From: Streptomyces meridianus
GTDB taxonomy: Bacteria; Actinomycetota; Actinomycetes; Streptomycetales; Streptomycetaceae
Direction: 5' to 3'
DNA: 64,000 bases
Assembly: GCF_023703325.1 (NCBI RefSeq)
Contig: NZ_JAMQGM010000023.1
Span: 1 to 64,000 of the forward strand
Shown here: positions 47,826 to 56,788 of the stretch, piece after piece
Layout: every line of letters begins with the position of its first letter
Position numbering within the stretch: the stretch's first letter is position 1
Made by a program: the position numbers and the translations under genes
The notes under the pieces: model-generated
What the model was told of the DNA's origin: nothing
Database searches by the model: none
The model's input: the letters and a program-made list of their open reading frames with translations, nothing else

Positions 47826-48491
47826 GTGGCCCCCTCACCTTCCCTGTCGCCCGGTTCGGGCGAAGCCGTCATACGCGTCGTGCTGCTGACCGGCCCGTCG
47901 GGCTCCGGCAAGTCGTCGCTGGCGGCCCGCACAGGTCTTCCCGTGCTCCAGCTCGACGATTTCTACAAGGAGGGCGACGACCCGTCGCTCCCCCGGCTCC
48001 CCGACGGCAGCGGCACCGACTGGGACTCACCGTCGTCCTGGGACGCCGCCGCGGCCCTCGCCGCCATCGCCGAACTGGCCTCCAGCGGAACGGCGGAGGT
48101 CCCGGTGTACGACATCGCGACCAGCTCCCGTACCGGCGTGCGCCGGCTCGGCCTCGGGCAGGCTCCCGCGTTCGTCGCCGAGGGGATCTTCGCCGCCGAC
48201 ATCGCGGACGCGTGCCGTGAACTCGGTCTGCTGGCCGATGCGTTGTGCCTGCGCGGACGTCCTACCACGACCTTCCGCCGCCGCCTGGTCCGCGACCTGC
48301 GGGAGGGCCGCAAATCCGTACCGGTGCTGCTGCGCCGCGGCTGGCGGCTGATGCGGGCCGAACGCGGCATCGTCGCCCGCCAGGAACGGCTGGGCGCGTA
48401 CGCCTGCGAGGGTCCCGAGGCGCTCGCCCGGATCACGGCCGCCGGAGTGCGGGGCGCGCACGTGCCGGGGCTGCGCACCGTCACCGGCTGA
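47826..48491 (+). CDS. Uridine kinase-like P-loop kinase
   Basis: 221 residues. Walker A GPSGSGKSSLA near residue 25 and the substrate Asp pair in LQLDDFYKEGDD are hallmarks of uridine/cytidine kinases. DWDSPSSWD, EGIFAADIA and the lid arginines (TTTFRRRLVRDLREGRKS) follow. Probably phosphorylates uridine or cytidine with ATP or GTP, in line with the nucleoside genes around it, but the family also includes other small-molecule kinases. GTG 47826 has no clear ribosome site and could be leaderless. Confidence 0.85.
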   Translation: MAPSPSLSPGSGEAVIRVVLLTGPSGSGKSSLAARTGLPVLQLDDFYKEGDDPSLPRLPDGSGTDWDSPSSWDAAAALAAIAELASSGTAEVPVYDIATSSRTGVRRLGLGQAPAFVAEGIFAADIADACRELGLLADALCLRGRPTTTFRRRLVRDLREGRKSVPVLLRRGWRLMRAERGIVARQERLGAYACEGPEALARITAAGVRGAHVPGLRTVTG

Positions 48492-48492
48492 G

Positions 48493-48518
48493 CCGCGGGC
48501 CCGTCCACGGGACCGCGG
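48493..48518. terminator. Hairpin between uridine kinase and aldo-keto reductase genes
   Basis: 12-bp stem with one mismatch (48493-48504 with 48507-48518), tight CC centre, in a 36-bp convergent gap. Confidence 0.5.
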
Positions 48519-48527
48519 CCGGCCGGA

Positions 48528-49493
48528 TCACGTGTAGAAGTTGCGCTGCCAGCGGTGCTTCGCCAGCACGGCGAGCTGGTCGGCGGTGAGGGGACGCCCG
48601 TCGCTCAGAGCCGTGTTGCGCTCGACGTTGCGCACGGTGCGCATCCCGGGAATGACGGTGGAGACGGCCGGCGAACTCAGCACAAACCGCAGCGCGTACT
48701 CGGCGATCTCGTCGGGAGCGATGCCGAGGTCGTCGACGATGGCGGCCACCCGCCGTTCGACCTGCGCCGGACGGTCGTCCCGGAAGTAGCGGTTGCGGAA
48801 GTCGCCCTCGGGGAACGTCGTGCCGGCGGTGATCCGGCCGGTGAGACCGCCCTCGTCCAGAGCCACCCGCACCACGACACCGACGCCGTGTTCCTCACAT
48901 GCGGGCAACAGCGCGTCGGCGGGCGACTGGTCGAAGATGTTGTGGATGACCTGCACGCTGTCCACGGTGCCGCTGCGCACGAGCGCGAGCGCCGTGTCGG
49001 GCCGGTGGTCGTTGACGGACACACCGAACAGGCGGATCTTTCCCTCCTGCTTGAGCCCGGCGATGGTCTCCAGCCAGTCGCCCCGGCCGACCCAGTCGTC
49101 GCTCCAGACGTGGAACTGCAGGACATCGAAGTGCTCCAGGCCGCCGGCGCGCAGACTGGTCTCCAGACTTGCGCGGATGTGCTCGCCCGGGAACGTCTCG
49201 GCCGGGTCCAGACCGCCGGGTGCCGGCCAGAGACCGTTCTTCGGCGGCACCTTGGTCGCGACCCGTACCTCGTCGCCGGCCCGTTCGCGGACGACCCGGC
49301 CGACGATCCGCTCGCTCTCGCCGTAACCGCGTGCCGTGTCGACGAAGTTCACGCCGAGGTCGATGGCCCGGTGCAGGGCCCGGACGGACTCGTCCTCCGT
49401 GGCGCCCACCCAACCGGATTCCCCGATGCCCCACGCGCCGTATCCGACCTCGGACACCGTCAGTCCGGTGCGTCCCAGCTCGCGGTAGCGCAC
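48528..49493 (-). CDS. Aldo/keto reductase
   Basis: 321-residue NADPH-dependent TIM-barrel oxidoreductase. LGRTGLTVSEVGYGAWGIG start and catalytic residues Asp and Tyr in NFVDTARGYGESER are present, with the lysine in VRVATKVPP. The usual active-site His may be the one in LQFHVWSDDW. NADPH-site SSPAVSTVIPGMRTVRNVE is near the C-terminus. The YajO/GSP69-like branch. Substrate unknown. GTG 49493, GAGGGGGCGG upstream. Confidence 0.92.
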   Translation of the reverse strand: MRYRELGRTGLTVSEVGYGAWGIGESGWVGATEDESVRALHRAIDLGVNFVDTARGYGESERIVGRVVRERAGDEVRVATKVPPKNGLWPAPGGLDPAETFPGEHIRASLETSLRAGGLEHFDVLQFHVWSDDWVGRGDWLETIAGLKQEGKIRLFGVSVNDHRPDTALALVRSGTVDSVQVIHNIFDQSPADALLPACEEHGVGVVVRVALDEGGLTGRITAGTTFPEGDFRNRYFRDDRPAQVERRVAAIVDDLGIAPDEIAEYALRFVLSSPAVSTVIPGMRTVRNVERNTALSDGRPLTADQLAVLAKHRWQRNFYT

Positions 49494-49992
49494 AACCGCC
49501 CCCTCACGTCGTGGTCCCGTTGCCGGTCGGGGAGCAACATGACACCCGCCGGGATCCCGACCTTAGGGGACTCGAGCGGTCGCGTCAGAGGCTTTCGGCC
49601 GCGGGCACGTGCTCGGGCGGGCACGGAGAAGTCCACGGCGGACACGGGCAGCAACGGATGCTCCGTCCGGGGGGGGAATCGATGTGCCGGTGGATCCCGT
49701 CGTGATGGGCGGGCGACCGCTCCGGCGGGACATGGCCGCGGGGCGCGGCGGGCCGGACCGAGGTGGTGTGCGCGTCGGCACCGCTGCTCCCCGGCACGGT
49801 CCGCGGCAATCCGTCCGAGCCGAACGTCGGACGAACCCGACCCGGCGGCAGGCCCGTTCGGAACCGGACACGAGCCGGGCACGAAGAAGCGGGACCGGGC
49901 AGCCCCCAGGCTCCTGCCGGTCCCGCTCCGTGTCCCGTCCGCCTCCCCAGCAGACGGGCTCCCACCGGTTCCCCCGCCCCCGGCTCCGCCCC
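49494..49992. other. Non-coding region, 499 bp, with sigQ terminator-like hairpin
   Basis: No gene recognised. At the right edge AGCGGGACCGG (49888-49898) pairs with CCGGTCCCGCT (49917-49927), continuing inward with a one-base bulge. This suits termination of the minus-strand sigQ message. A run of Gs at about 49666-49673 is unusual. Confidence 0.55.
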
Positions 49993-50757
49993 TCAGGCGA
50001 CCAGTGCGCCGAAGGACTCCTCCTCGTCACGGCCGAAGCTCAGCGCCTCGTCCTCGCGCAGCCGGCGCAGGGAACGCCAGATGCTGCTCTTGACCGTGCC
50101 GACACTTATGTCGAGAATGTCCGCGATCTCCGGGTCGGTGCGCCCCTCGTAGTAGCGCAGCACCAGCATGGTGCGCTGGAGTTCCGGCAGCCGGGCCAGC
50201 GCCTGCCAGAGCACGGCACGCAACTCGCTGCTCCGCATGGCGTCCGTCTCACCGGCCTTCTCCGGCAGCTCCTCGGTCGGATACTCGTTGAGCTTCCGCC
50301 GACGCCAGGCGCTGATGTGGAGGTTCGTCATGGTGCGGCGCAGATAGCCGCCGACCGCCGCCTTGTCGCTGATCCGGTCCCAGGCGCGGTACGTCGAGAA
50401 CAGCGCGCTCTGCAACAGGTCCTCGGCCTCGTGACGGTTGCCGGTGAGGTGGTAGGCGGTCGCGAACAGGGCGGTGCGGCGCTCCTGGACGTAGGCGGTG
50501 AACTCGGCCTCGGGCCCTCCGGCGGACTGCCGCTCCGGCGCGGCCCCCGCCGGCCGCTCGCCCTGCACCGGCTCCGCGGCCGGGGCGGCGACGGGACCGG
50601 CCGCGCCGAACGGGGACCGCTGCTGCGGCACACTGCGGACGCAGCCGGGCACCGGCTTGAGCGCCGGAGCCCCGTTCCTCACGCCACGGACATTCCGTCC
50701 GGCATGCGGGAGTGTGTGAAGAACTGCGCGAGTGGTTCCGGTGTGCAGTGCGTTCAT
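49993..50757 (-). CDS. sigQ: ECF sigma factor SigQ (SigE subfamily)
   Basis: 254 residues. A long Ala/Pro/Gly-rich N-terminal segment of about 80 residues comes first. Region 2 follows (FTAYVQERRTALFATAYHLTGNRHEAEDLLQSALFSTYRAWDRI) and then region 4 (LARLPELQRTMLVLRYYEGRTDPEIADILDISVGTVKSSIWRSLRRLRE). It is divergent from afsQ1, the known arrangement of sigQ in S. coelicolor, where SigQ antagonises AfsQ1-driven antibiotic synthesis. ATG 50757 with GGGGGCGAG upstream; a longer frame to 50826 has no better start. The AfsQ1 box at 50866 lies in its promoter region. Confidence 0.88.
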   Translation of the reverse strand: MNALHTGTTRAVLHTLPHAGRNVRGVRNGAPALKPVPGCVRSVPQQRSPFGAAGPVAAPAAEPVQGERPAGAAPERQSAGGPEAEFTAYVQERRTALFATAYHLTGNRHEAEDLLQSALFSTYRAWDRISDKAAVGGYLRRTMTNLHISAWRRRKLNEYPTEELPEKAGETDAMRSSELRAVLWQALARLPELQRTMLVLRYYEGRTDPEIADILDISVGTVKSSIWRSLRRLREDEALSFGRDEEESFGALVA

Positions 50758-50865
50758 CTCGCCCCCATCGGTGGACCCGGTTCGGTCGTCTTCCCCCCAC
50801 CGGGCTGTGCTCCGCCCGGTGTCCAACAGACTGCCGGGGCGACTTCATCGGGCTGTCCGCCGTCT

Positions 50866-50881
50866 GTCACAGCCGTGTCAC
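50866..50881. promoter_or_regulatory. AfsQ1-type box in the sigQ-afsQ1 divergent promoter
   Basis: GTCAC-AGCCGT-GTCAC fits the published AfsQ1 consensus GTnAC-n6-GTnAC exactly. It is about 110 bases upstream of sigQ and 90 bases upstream of afsQ1. Confidence 0.8.
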
Positions 50882-50961
50882 AAGCGCCGGCACAGGGGCG
50901 GAAGGGGCGCTCCGAGCGGCCGGAATCCGGTCTTCGGTCGATCCTGCGGCACCGCTTGGGC

Positions 50962-50967
50962 CAGAAT
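50962..50967 (+). promoter_or_regulatory. Leaderless -10 of afsQ1
   Basis: CAGAAT with 6 bases to the GTG at 50974 and no ribosome site. Confidence 0.5.
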
Positions 50968-50973
50968 GACCGG

Positions 50974-51651
50974 GTGCCCTTCCTGTTGCTGATCGAGGAC
51001 GACGACGCCATCCGAACGGCCCTCGAACTCTCCCTGACGCGCCAGGGTCATCGTGTGGTGACCGCGGCGACGGGCGAGGACGGCCTGAAACTTCTCCGCG
51101 ACCAGCGGCCCGACCTGATCGTGCTCGACGTCATGCTGCCCGGCATCGACGGCTTCGAGGTGTGCCGCCGGATCAGGCGTACCGACCAGCTGCCGATCAT
51201 CCTGCTGACCGCCCGCAGCGACGACATCGACGTGGTGGTCGGCCTGGAGTCCGGCGCCGACGACTACGTGCTCAAGCCCGTCCAGCCCCGGGTGCTCGAC
51301 GCACGGATCCGCGCGGTGCTGCGCCGCGGCGAGCGGGAGTCGCACGACGCCGCGACCTTCGGGAACCTCGTCATCGACCGGTCGGCCATGACCGTCACGA
51401 AGAACGGCGAGGACCTCCAGCTCACACCGACCGAACTGCGGCTGCTCCTGGAGCTGAGCCGCCGCCCGGGCCAGGCGCTGTCCCGCCAGCAGTTGTTGCG
51501 CCTGGTGTGGGAACACGACTACCTCGGCGACTCGCGGCTGGTCGACGCGTGCGTGCAGCGGCTGCGGGCGAAGGTGGAGGACGTGCCGTCGTCGCCGACC
51601 CTGATCCGGACGGTCCGCGGCGTCGGCTACCGCCTGGACTCCCCGTCATGA
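50974..51651 (+). CDS. afsQ1: Response regulator AfsQ1 (OmpR family)
   Basis: 225 residues. Receiver domain: acidic pocket EDDDAIR, phospho-Asp in IVLDVMLPGIDGFE, Thr/Ser in LLTARSD and Lys in DYVLKPVQP. OmpR-type winged helix: LTPTELRLLLELSRRPGQALSRQQLLRLVW...RLVDACVQRLRAKVED...TVRGVGYRL. In S. coelicolor AfsQ1 activates antibiotic pathways, sigQ and its own lipoprotein gene in glutamate medium and represses nitrogen-assimilation and development genes. The size and neighbours match. GTG 50974. The kinase gene follows after 94 bases. Confidence 0.93.
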   Translation: MPFLLLIEDDDAIRTALELSLTRQGHRVVTAATGEDGLKLLRDQRPDLIVLDVMLPGIDGFEVCRRIRRTDQLPIILLTARSDDIDVVVGLESGADDYVLKPVQPRVLDARIRAVLRRGERESHDAATFGNLVIDRSAMTVTKNGEDLQLTPTELRLLLELSRRPGQALSRQQLLRLVWEHDYLGDSRLVDACVQRLRAKVEDVPSSPTLIRTVRGVGYRLDSPS

Positions 51652-51745
51652 GAGCGTGCCGGGACTCCCGCGTCGCGGGTCCGTCGGGAGATCCCCGACA
51701 CGCTCCGTACGGCCGGACCTGGATACGCGGAGGCGGGGCGCTCCT

Positions 51746-53359
51746 GTGACGGCGGCCACGGAACATTCGGGCCGGATCCGCGGCTGGGCCTCGGGCATGC
51801 TGCGCTGGACGAGTCTGCGGCTGCGCCTGGTGGTGGTCTTCGCCCTGGTGTCGCTGACCGCGGCGACCTCCGCGTCGGCCATCGCGTACTGGTTGAACCG
51901 GGACGCCGTGCTGACCCGCACGCAGAACGCGGCGCTCAACGACTTCCGCGAATCCCTGGAGAGGAGCGTGGGCTCGCTTCCGGTGCAGCCCCGGTGCGAC
52001 CGGCTGCAGGACGCCGCCGGCCGGCTGGCGGACACCACCCAGCACTACGAGGTCGTGCTGATCGGCGAGCAGCGGGACGGTACACGCTGCGCGGCACAGT
52101 CCGACCCCGGGCTGTTCACGCTCGCCGCCGTGCCCGACTCGCTCCGGGCGGCGGTGAACAAGAAGCGCCCGGCGGACGAGGGCGACGGGCTGCCCTACCA
52201 CCTGTACTGGCAGCGGGTCACGCTCGACGGCGACCCGTATCTCGTCGGTGGCACCCGGGTGATCGGCGGCGGCCCGACGGGCTACATGCTCAAGTCCCTC
52301 GCCTCCGAGCGCGACGATCTCAACTCGCTGGCCTGGTCGCTCGGCATCGCCACCGCCCTGGCCCTGGTGGGCTCGGCACTGCTCGCGCAGGCGGCGGCGT
52401 CGACCGTGCTGCGGCCCGTGCAGCGGCTCGGGGAGGCGGCCCGGCGGCTCGGCGAGGGCAAGCTGGACACCCGGTTGCGCGTGTCGGGCACCGACGAACT
52501 CGCCGATCTGGCAAGGACGTTCAACAAGACCGCGGAGTCACTGGAGGAGCGGGTCGAGGACCTCAGCTCCCGGGAGGCGGCCAGCCGCCGGTTCGTGGCC
52601 GACATGTCGCACGAGCTGCGCACGCCGCTGACCGCGATCACGGCCGTGACCGAGGTGCTGGAGGACGAGGCGGACAACCTCGACGAGATGATCTCCCCCG
52701 CCGTGCACCTGGTCGTGACGGAGACCCGGAGGCTGAACAACCTGGTCGAGAACCTGATGGAGGTCACCCGCTTCGACGCGGGAACGGCCCGGTTGGTGCT
52801 GGACGACGTGGACGTGGCGGACATGGTGACGGCCTGCGTGGACGCCCGGGCCTGGCTGGACGCCGTGGAGCTGGACGCCGAGCGGGGCATCGTGGCACGC
52901 CTGGATCCGCGCCGGCTCGACGTGATACTCGCGAACCTCATCGGGAACGCGATCAAGCACGGAGGTTCCCCGGTGCGCGTGTCCGTCCGCACGGTCGACG
53001 ACGGCAGCCCGGCCGGCGAACTGGTCGTCGAGATCAGGGACCACGGCCCCGGCATCCCGGAGGACGTCCTGCCGCACGTCTTCGACCGCTTCTACAAGGC
53101 GAGCGCATCCCGGCCCCGGTCCGAGGGCAGCGGCCTGGGCCTGTCCATCGCGCTGGAGAACGCGCACATCCACGGCGGCCGCATCACGGCCGCCAACTGG
53201 CGCGCCGAGGAAGCCCGTGAGGCCGGTGCAGCCGGCGAGCCCGGAGCGAACGACGGCGGCTGCCGGACCGGCGGCGCGATGTTCACCCTGCGGCTGCCGA
53301 TGGACGCCTCGCCGCTGGCGAGCGGTGCGAACGGCGAGAACCGCCGGGAGGAGCGGTGA
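51746..53359 (+). CDS. afsQ2: Sensor histidine kinase AfsQ2
   Basis: 537 residues. TM1 at about 22-42 (LRLRLVVVFALVSLTAATSASA), extracytoplasmic sensor about 43-190, TM2 about 192-215 (LGIATALALVGSALLAQAAA), HAMP (RPVQRLGEAARRLGEGKLDTRL). H box RFVADMSHELRTPLTAI with phospho-His, N box ANLIGNAIKHGG, G1 DHGPGIPE and G2 GSGLGLSIA. Two cysteines in the sensor (QPRCDRL, GTRCAAQ) could form a disulfide. Phosphorylates AfsQ1. GTG 51746; a weak GGAGG lies 12 bases upstream, so the start is less certain than the rest. Confidence 0.93.
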   Translation: MTAATEHSGRIRGWASGMLRWTSLRLRLVVVFALVSLTAATSASAIAYWLNRDAVLTRTQNAALNDFRESLERSVGSLPVQPRCDRLQDAAGRLADTTQHYEVVLIGEQRDGTRCAAQSDPGLFTLAAVPDSLRAAVNKKRPADEGDGLPYHLYWQRVTLDGDPYLVGGTRVIGGGPTGYMLKSLASERDDLNSLAWSLGIATALALVGSALLAQAAASTVLRPVQRLGEAARRLGEGKLDTRLRVSGTDELADLARTFNKTAESLEERVEDLSSREAASRRFVADMSHELRTPLTAITAVTEVLEDEADNLDEMISPAVHLVVTETRRLNNLVENLMEVTRFDAGTARLVLDDVDVADMVTACVDARAWLDAVELDAERGIVARLDPRRLDVILANLIGNAIKHGGSPVRVSVRTVDDGSPAGELVVEIRDHGPGIPEDVLPHVFDRFYKASASRPRSEGSGLGLSIALENAHIHGGRITAANWRAEEAREAGAAGEPGANDGGCRTGGAMFTLRLPMDASPLASGANGENRREER

Positions 53360-53369
53360 GGAGGGCGTG

Positions 53370-54035
53370 GTGACCGCAGGACGGTACGGCCCCGGGCCGG
53401 AGCCACGGCGTGTCCGCCGGTTCCGGCGCCCGGCGCGGACCTGGGCCGGTCTGCTGCTGGCCTGCGCCGTGGCGGCGGGCGCGGGCGGATGCGGCATCCG
53501 CGGCACCTCGGTGCCGGTGGACGCCGGCGCCGCGCCGGTCCGGGTCTCGTGCGACGCGCCGGCGGATCGCAGCACCCAGCGGCCGCACTCGGTGCGCATC
53601 GTCCGGGTGGATGCCTTCCTGGTGTGCAGTGCGCAGCTGCGGCCGGTGCACCGGGCCGTCCCGGCCGTGCCGGACCCGGCCGGTGCCGGCCGGCTCCGGC
53701 TCGCCCGGTCGCTGCTCGACCAGTTGCAGGCGCACCCCGCCTCCCGGGAGGCGGCGGCCGGATTCGGCACGGAGGTTCCCGACGATCTGACGGTGCGCGG
53801 CGCCCGGCCCGGGGACCCGGCCGGGGCGCTGCGGCTGTCCCGCCCGCCCGGCGAGTTGCCGTCGTACGCCCTGGCGCAGCTGGTGTGCACGTTCGCCGCC
53901 CCGCAGGCCGGGGGGAACGGGCAGTTCGTCGTGCTGGGCGGGCCGGGGAAGTCGCCGGTGGAGCGCTACGTGTGCGACGGCAGGCTGCGGGCCAATCCCG
54001 AATCGGCGGCCGACCGCGGTGTTCCGGTGACCTGA
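53370..54035 (+). CDS. Lipoprotein linked to AfsQ1/Q2
   Basis: 221 residues. Basic N-terminus, hydrophobic core (WAGLLLACAVAAGAG) and lipobox-like AGAGGC with Cys near residue 46, so membrane-anchored and exposed outside. The mature part has four more cysteines and no catalytic motif. It starts 10 bases after afsQ2 with GAGGAGG; GTG 53367 and 53370 are both usable. In S. coelicolor the third gene of the afsQ operon is such a lipoprotein, thought to tune the sensor, as CseA does for CseC. Confidence 0.8.
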   Translation: MTAGRYGPGPEPRRVRRFRRPARTWAGLLLACAVAAGAGGCGIRGTSVPVDAGAAPVRVSCDAPADRSTQRPHSVRIVRVDAFLVCSAQLRPVHRAVPAVPDPAGAGRLRLARSLLDQLQAHPASREAAAGFGTEVPDDLTVRGARPGDPAGALRLSRPPGELPSYALAQLVCTFAAPQAGGNGQFVVLGGPGKSPVERYVCDGRLRANPESAADRGVPVT

Positions 54036-54186
54036 CGGCGGGCGCTCGTCGCGGACAGTGCCGGTGCGATCCGGGGGCGCCGCAGCGGGCCCGCTGTCCG
54101 CTCACGTGACAGGTGCCACAGCGATTCCACCGTCGCGCGCCGTCCCGGCCGGAACCGTCCGCCGTCCGGCCCACGTCCTTCCCGGT

Positions 54187-54729
54187 GTGCAGCACCCTGG
54201 CCGCGGCGACCGCGCCGCCCACCGAATCCGAGCCACAGGACTCGTACTCCTCTGCGCACACCTGCTGTTCGTCGGCTGGGTCACGCTGCGTCCGCTTGCC
54301 GTACCGTGGGTGACGCCGACCAATCTCCAGCCGCTGGCGACGATCCGCACGGAGCTGGCCGCGGGCCCGTGGGAGGCGGCCGAAGGGCTCGCGGGCAGCC
54401 TTCTGCTGCTGGCACCGCTCGGGCCGCTGCTCCCCATGGTCAAGCGTCAGTTGACGGGCTCCTGGACGGCGTCGTTCCTCCGGACCACGGGGGCGGGCCT
54501 GCTGGTGTCGGTGGCCATAGCGCTGCTGCAGACCGACGTACCGGGGCGGACGTTCGACGTGGACCGGCTGCTGCTCAACGCCACCGGTGTGGCGGTCGGC
54601 CATCTGCTGCTGGTGCCGCCGCTGCGGGCACGACTGCGGCGCCGCCACCGGGGCATGCGACCACCGTACGGACGGCCGGACCCTCAGGGTGGGACCCCGA
54701 ACATCTCCAGGGTCCGGATAGCCCCGTAG
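54187..54729 (+). CDS. VanZ family membrane protein
   Basis: About 180 residues from GTG 54187. Four helices at about 16-32, 60-80, 90-115 and 132-150. VanZ-like features: WVTLRPL near the start, NLQPL, the LLLAPLGPLLPM segment and the EL/ALLQT...FDVDRLLLNATGVAVGHL motif (AIALLQTDVPGRTFDVDRLLLN). VanZ proteins are linked to low-level teicoplanin resistance and other membrane roles; most have no known function. The start is unsure: the frame is open to 54058 and there is no clear ribosome site. Confidence 0.75.
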   Translation: MQHPGRGDRAAHRIRATGLVLLCAHLLFVGWVTLRPLAVPWVTPTNLQPLATIRTELAAGPWEAAEGLAGSLLLLAPLGPLLPMVKRQLTGSWTASFLRTTGAGLLVSVAIALLQTDVPGRTFDVDRLLLNATGVAVGHLLLVPPLRARLRRRHRGMRPPYGRPDPQGGTPNISRVRIAP

Positions 54730-54803
54730 GGCGACGTTCGGAGACACTCGGACGGTTAGGGTCGAAGTGTCGGAGAGTTCCGCACGGTTCGAGGAGGATT
54801 CCC

Positions 54804-55007
54804 ATGTCCCAGCTTGCCCGACCCACGCAGGGGCGCATGCTCGGCGGAGTCTGCGCGGCGCTGGCGCAGCGCTTCGGAATGTCGCCGAAGACCGTGCGCC
54901 TGATCTTCGTGGTCTCCTGCCTGCTGCCGGGGCCGCAGTTCCTGATCTACCTCGCGCTGTGGATCCTGCTGCCCTCCGAGGACAAGGTGCGCGCCACCGG
55001 CTGGTGA
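54804..55007 (+). CDS. PspC-domain small membrane protein
   Basis: 67 residues. PspC domain over the full length: LARPTQGRMLGGVCAALAQRFGMSPKTVRLIFVVSCLLPG, then a second hydrophobic part FLIYLALWILLPSE. Related to phage-shock protein C, which senses or protects the membrane. ATG 54804 has GAGGAGG. Single gene, closed by the 55026-55068 hairpin. Confidence 0.92.
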   Translation: MSQLARPTQGRMLGGVCAALAQRFGMSPKTVRLIFVVSCLLPGPQFLIYLALWILLPSEDKVRATGW

Positions 55008-55025
55008 CCGCGGCACGACGGCAAT

Positions 55026-55068
55026 GGCCCGGGGCCCGCATCCGCTGTCCGGATGCGGGCCCCGGGCC
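55026..55068. terminator. Very strong bidirectional terminator
   Basis: Perfect 19-bp inverted repeat (55026-55044 with 55050-55068), 5-base loop, between the convergent PspC and secreted-protein genes. Confidence 0.9.
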
Positions 55069-55082
55069 CGATGCGTCCGAGG

Positions 55083-55445
55083 TCAGCCGATGCCGCCGAG
55101 ACCGCCGGCCTTGCCGACGCCGCCGAGGTTGCCGACACCGCCGCCCTTGGCGAGCTTGCCTGCGGGCACACCGCCGAGCAGCTTGCCGGCGGACTTGCCG
55201 AACTTCTGGACCGTGGGAGTCTTCTGCGCGTTGTTGGCAGCACGCGACACACCGCCGGTGGTCTTGTTCAGCGCCCCCTGGCCGCGCTCCATGGCCGAAC
55301 CCGCGAGGGGCAGGTCCTTGACGGCGTCGCCGGCACCACCGGGCAGCAGTCCGGCAGGCGCGGCGGAGGCGGTGCCGGCACCGACGGCGGCGAAGGCGAG
55401 GCCCAGAGCGGCGACACCGAGAGTCTTGGCAGTTCCCTGCTTCAT
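55083..55445 (-). CDS. Small secreted Gly-rich protein
   Basis: 120 residues. Signal peptide about 1-28 (KTLGVAALGLAFAAVGAGTASA). The mature chain has LPGGAGDAVKDLPLAGSAM and RAANNAQKTPTVQKF, and ends in a Gly-rich repeat-like tail (GGGVGNLGGVGKAGGLGGIG). No cysteines, so unlike chaplins or rodlins. ATG 55445, GAGGA 12 bases upstream. Conserved-type Streptomyces secreted protein; function unknown. Confidence 0.8.
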   Translation of the reverse strand: MKQGTAKTLGVAALGLAFAAVGAGTASAAPAGLLPGGAGDAVKDLPLAGSAMERGQGALNKTTGGVSRAANNAQKTPTVQKFGKSAGKLLGGVPAGKLAKGGGVGNLGGVGKAGGLGGIG

Positions 55446-55615
55446 CGAATTACGTCCTCGTGATGGGGGTTGTGCGGCACCGCGGTGACGCGGCGTTCCC
55501 GCACACCACACAGAGTGGCCGCGGGATTTCGCACAGTAGCCACTCGATGGGGGATCCACAAACACCGGGAGCGGCCGGACGCCGGGCCCGGCCGCTTGCC
55601 CGGTTCCCGCCGGGA

Positions 55616-56782
55616 TCAACCGTGCGTGCCGTGGGAACCGCTGGTCGGGACGGGTGCGGCTGCCGCCGCCCGGAACAGCCATTCGGACTTGAGCTCGGAG
55701 TATCCGGGCTTGATGACCTCGTTGATCATGGCCAGGCGTTCATCGAATGGGATGAACGCCGACTTCATCGCATTGACGGTGAACCACTGCATGTCGTCCA
55801 GCGTGTAGCGGAAGGTGGCCACGAGGTGCTGGAACTCGGCGCTCATGTTCGTACCGCTCATCAGCCGGTTGTCGGTGTTGACGGTGGCCCGGAAGTGCAG
55901 CCGGCGCAGCAGCCCGATGGGGTGCTCGGCGTACGAGGCGGCGGCTCCCGTCTGGAGGTTGGAGGACGGGCACAGCTCCAGCGGGATCCGCTTGTCCCGC
56001 ACGTACGCCGCGAGCCGGCCGAGTTCGACGGTGCCGTCGTCGGCGACGCGGATGTCGTCGATGATGCGGACGCCGTGGCCGAGCCGGTCCGCGCCGCACC
56101 ACTGGAGCGCCTGCCAGATGGAGGGGAGACCGAACGCCTCTCCTGCGTGGATGGTGAAGTGGTTGTTCTCCCGCTTGAGGTACTCGAACGCGTCGAGGTG
56201 ACGGGTGGGCGGGAAGCCGGCCTCCGCGCCCGCGATGTCGAAGCCGACGACGCCCAGATCCCGGTAGCGGTTGGCGAGTTCGGCGATCTCCAGCGAGCGG
56301 GCGGCGTGCCGCATCGCGGTCAGCAGGGCGCCGACGCGGATCCGGTTGCCGGCCTCGAGGGCACGGCGTTCGCCTTCGCGGAAGCCCTCGTTGACGGCCT
56401 CCACGACCTCTTCGAGGGTCAGTCCGCCGTCGAGGTGCTGCTCGGGGGCGTAGCGGACCTCGGCGTAGACCACGCCGTCGGCGGCGAGGTCCTCGGCGCA
56501 CTCGGCCGCGACCCGGACCAGCGCGTCACGGGTCTGCATGACGGCGCAGGTGTGCGAGAACGTCTCGAGGTAGCGCTCGAGGGACCCGGAGTCGGCGGCT
56601 TCCCGGAACCAGGTTCCGAGCTTCTCGGGGTCGGTCTCCGGCAGTCCCTCGTATCCCGTGTCGCGGGCGAGGTCGACGATGGTGCCGGGGCGCAGCCCGC
56701 CGTCGAGATGATCGTGCAGCAGCACCTTGGGGGCCCGGCGGATCTGGTCCGGGTTCGGGGTCTGGGTAATCTCGCTCGTCAT
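55616..56782 (-). CDS. add: Adenosine deaminase
   Basis: Zinc enzyme turning (deoxy)adenosine into (deoxy)inosine and ammonia, supplying PNP. 388 residues. Motifs: [10 protein letters not shown] (metal His pair), [11 protein letters not shown], catalytic Glu in [14 protein letters not shown] with His, and metal/catalytic Asp in [12 protein letters not shown] 56782 is leaderless (TAGAGT six bases upstream) and carries the CTACGCGCGTAG operator. A gap of about 170 bases separates it from the secreted-protein gene that diverges from its end. Confidence 0.95.
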   Translation of the reverse strand: MTSEITQTPNPDQIRRAPKVLLHDHLDGGLRPGTIVDLARDTGYEGLPETDPEKLGTWFREAADSGSLERYLETFSHTCAVMQTRDALVRVAAECAEDLAADGVVYAEVRYAPEQHLDGGLTLEEVVEAVNEGFREGERRALEAGNRIRVGALLTAMRHAARSLEIAELANRYRDLGVVGFDIAGAEAGFPPTRHLDAFEYLKRENNHFTIHAGEAFGLPSIWQALQWCGADRLGHGVRIIDDIRVADDGTVELGRLAAYVRDKRIPLELCPSSNLQTGAAASYAEHPIGLLRRLHFRATVNTDNRLMSGTNMSAEFQHLVATFRYTLDDMQWFTVNAMKSAFIPFDERLAMINEVIKPGYSELKSEWLFRAAAAAPVPTSGSHGTHG

Positions 56783-56788
56783 TCACGA

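Noticed and set aside
47826..48491. Reading the kinase from the much longer frame beginning at 46617
   Set aside because: The upstream part overlaps the ALDH genes in another frame and has no homology; the kinase begins just before the P-loop.
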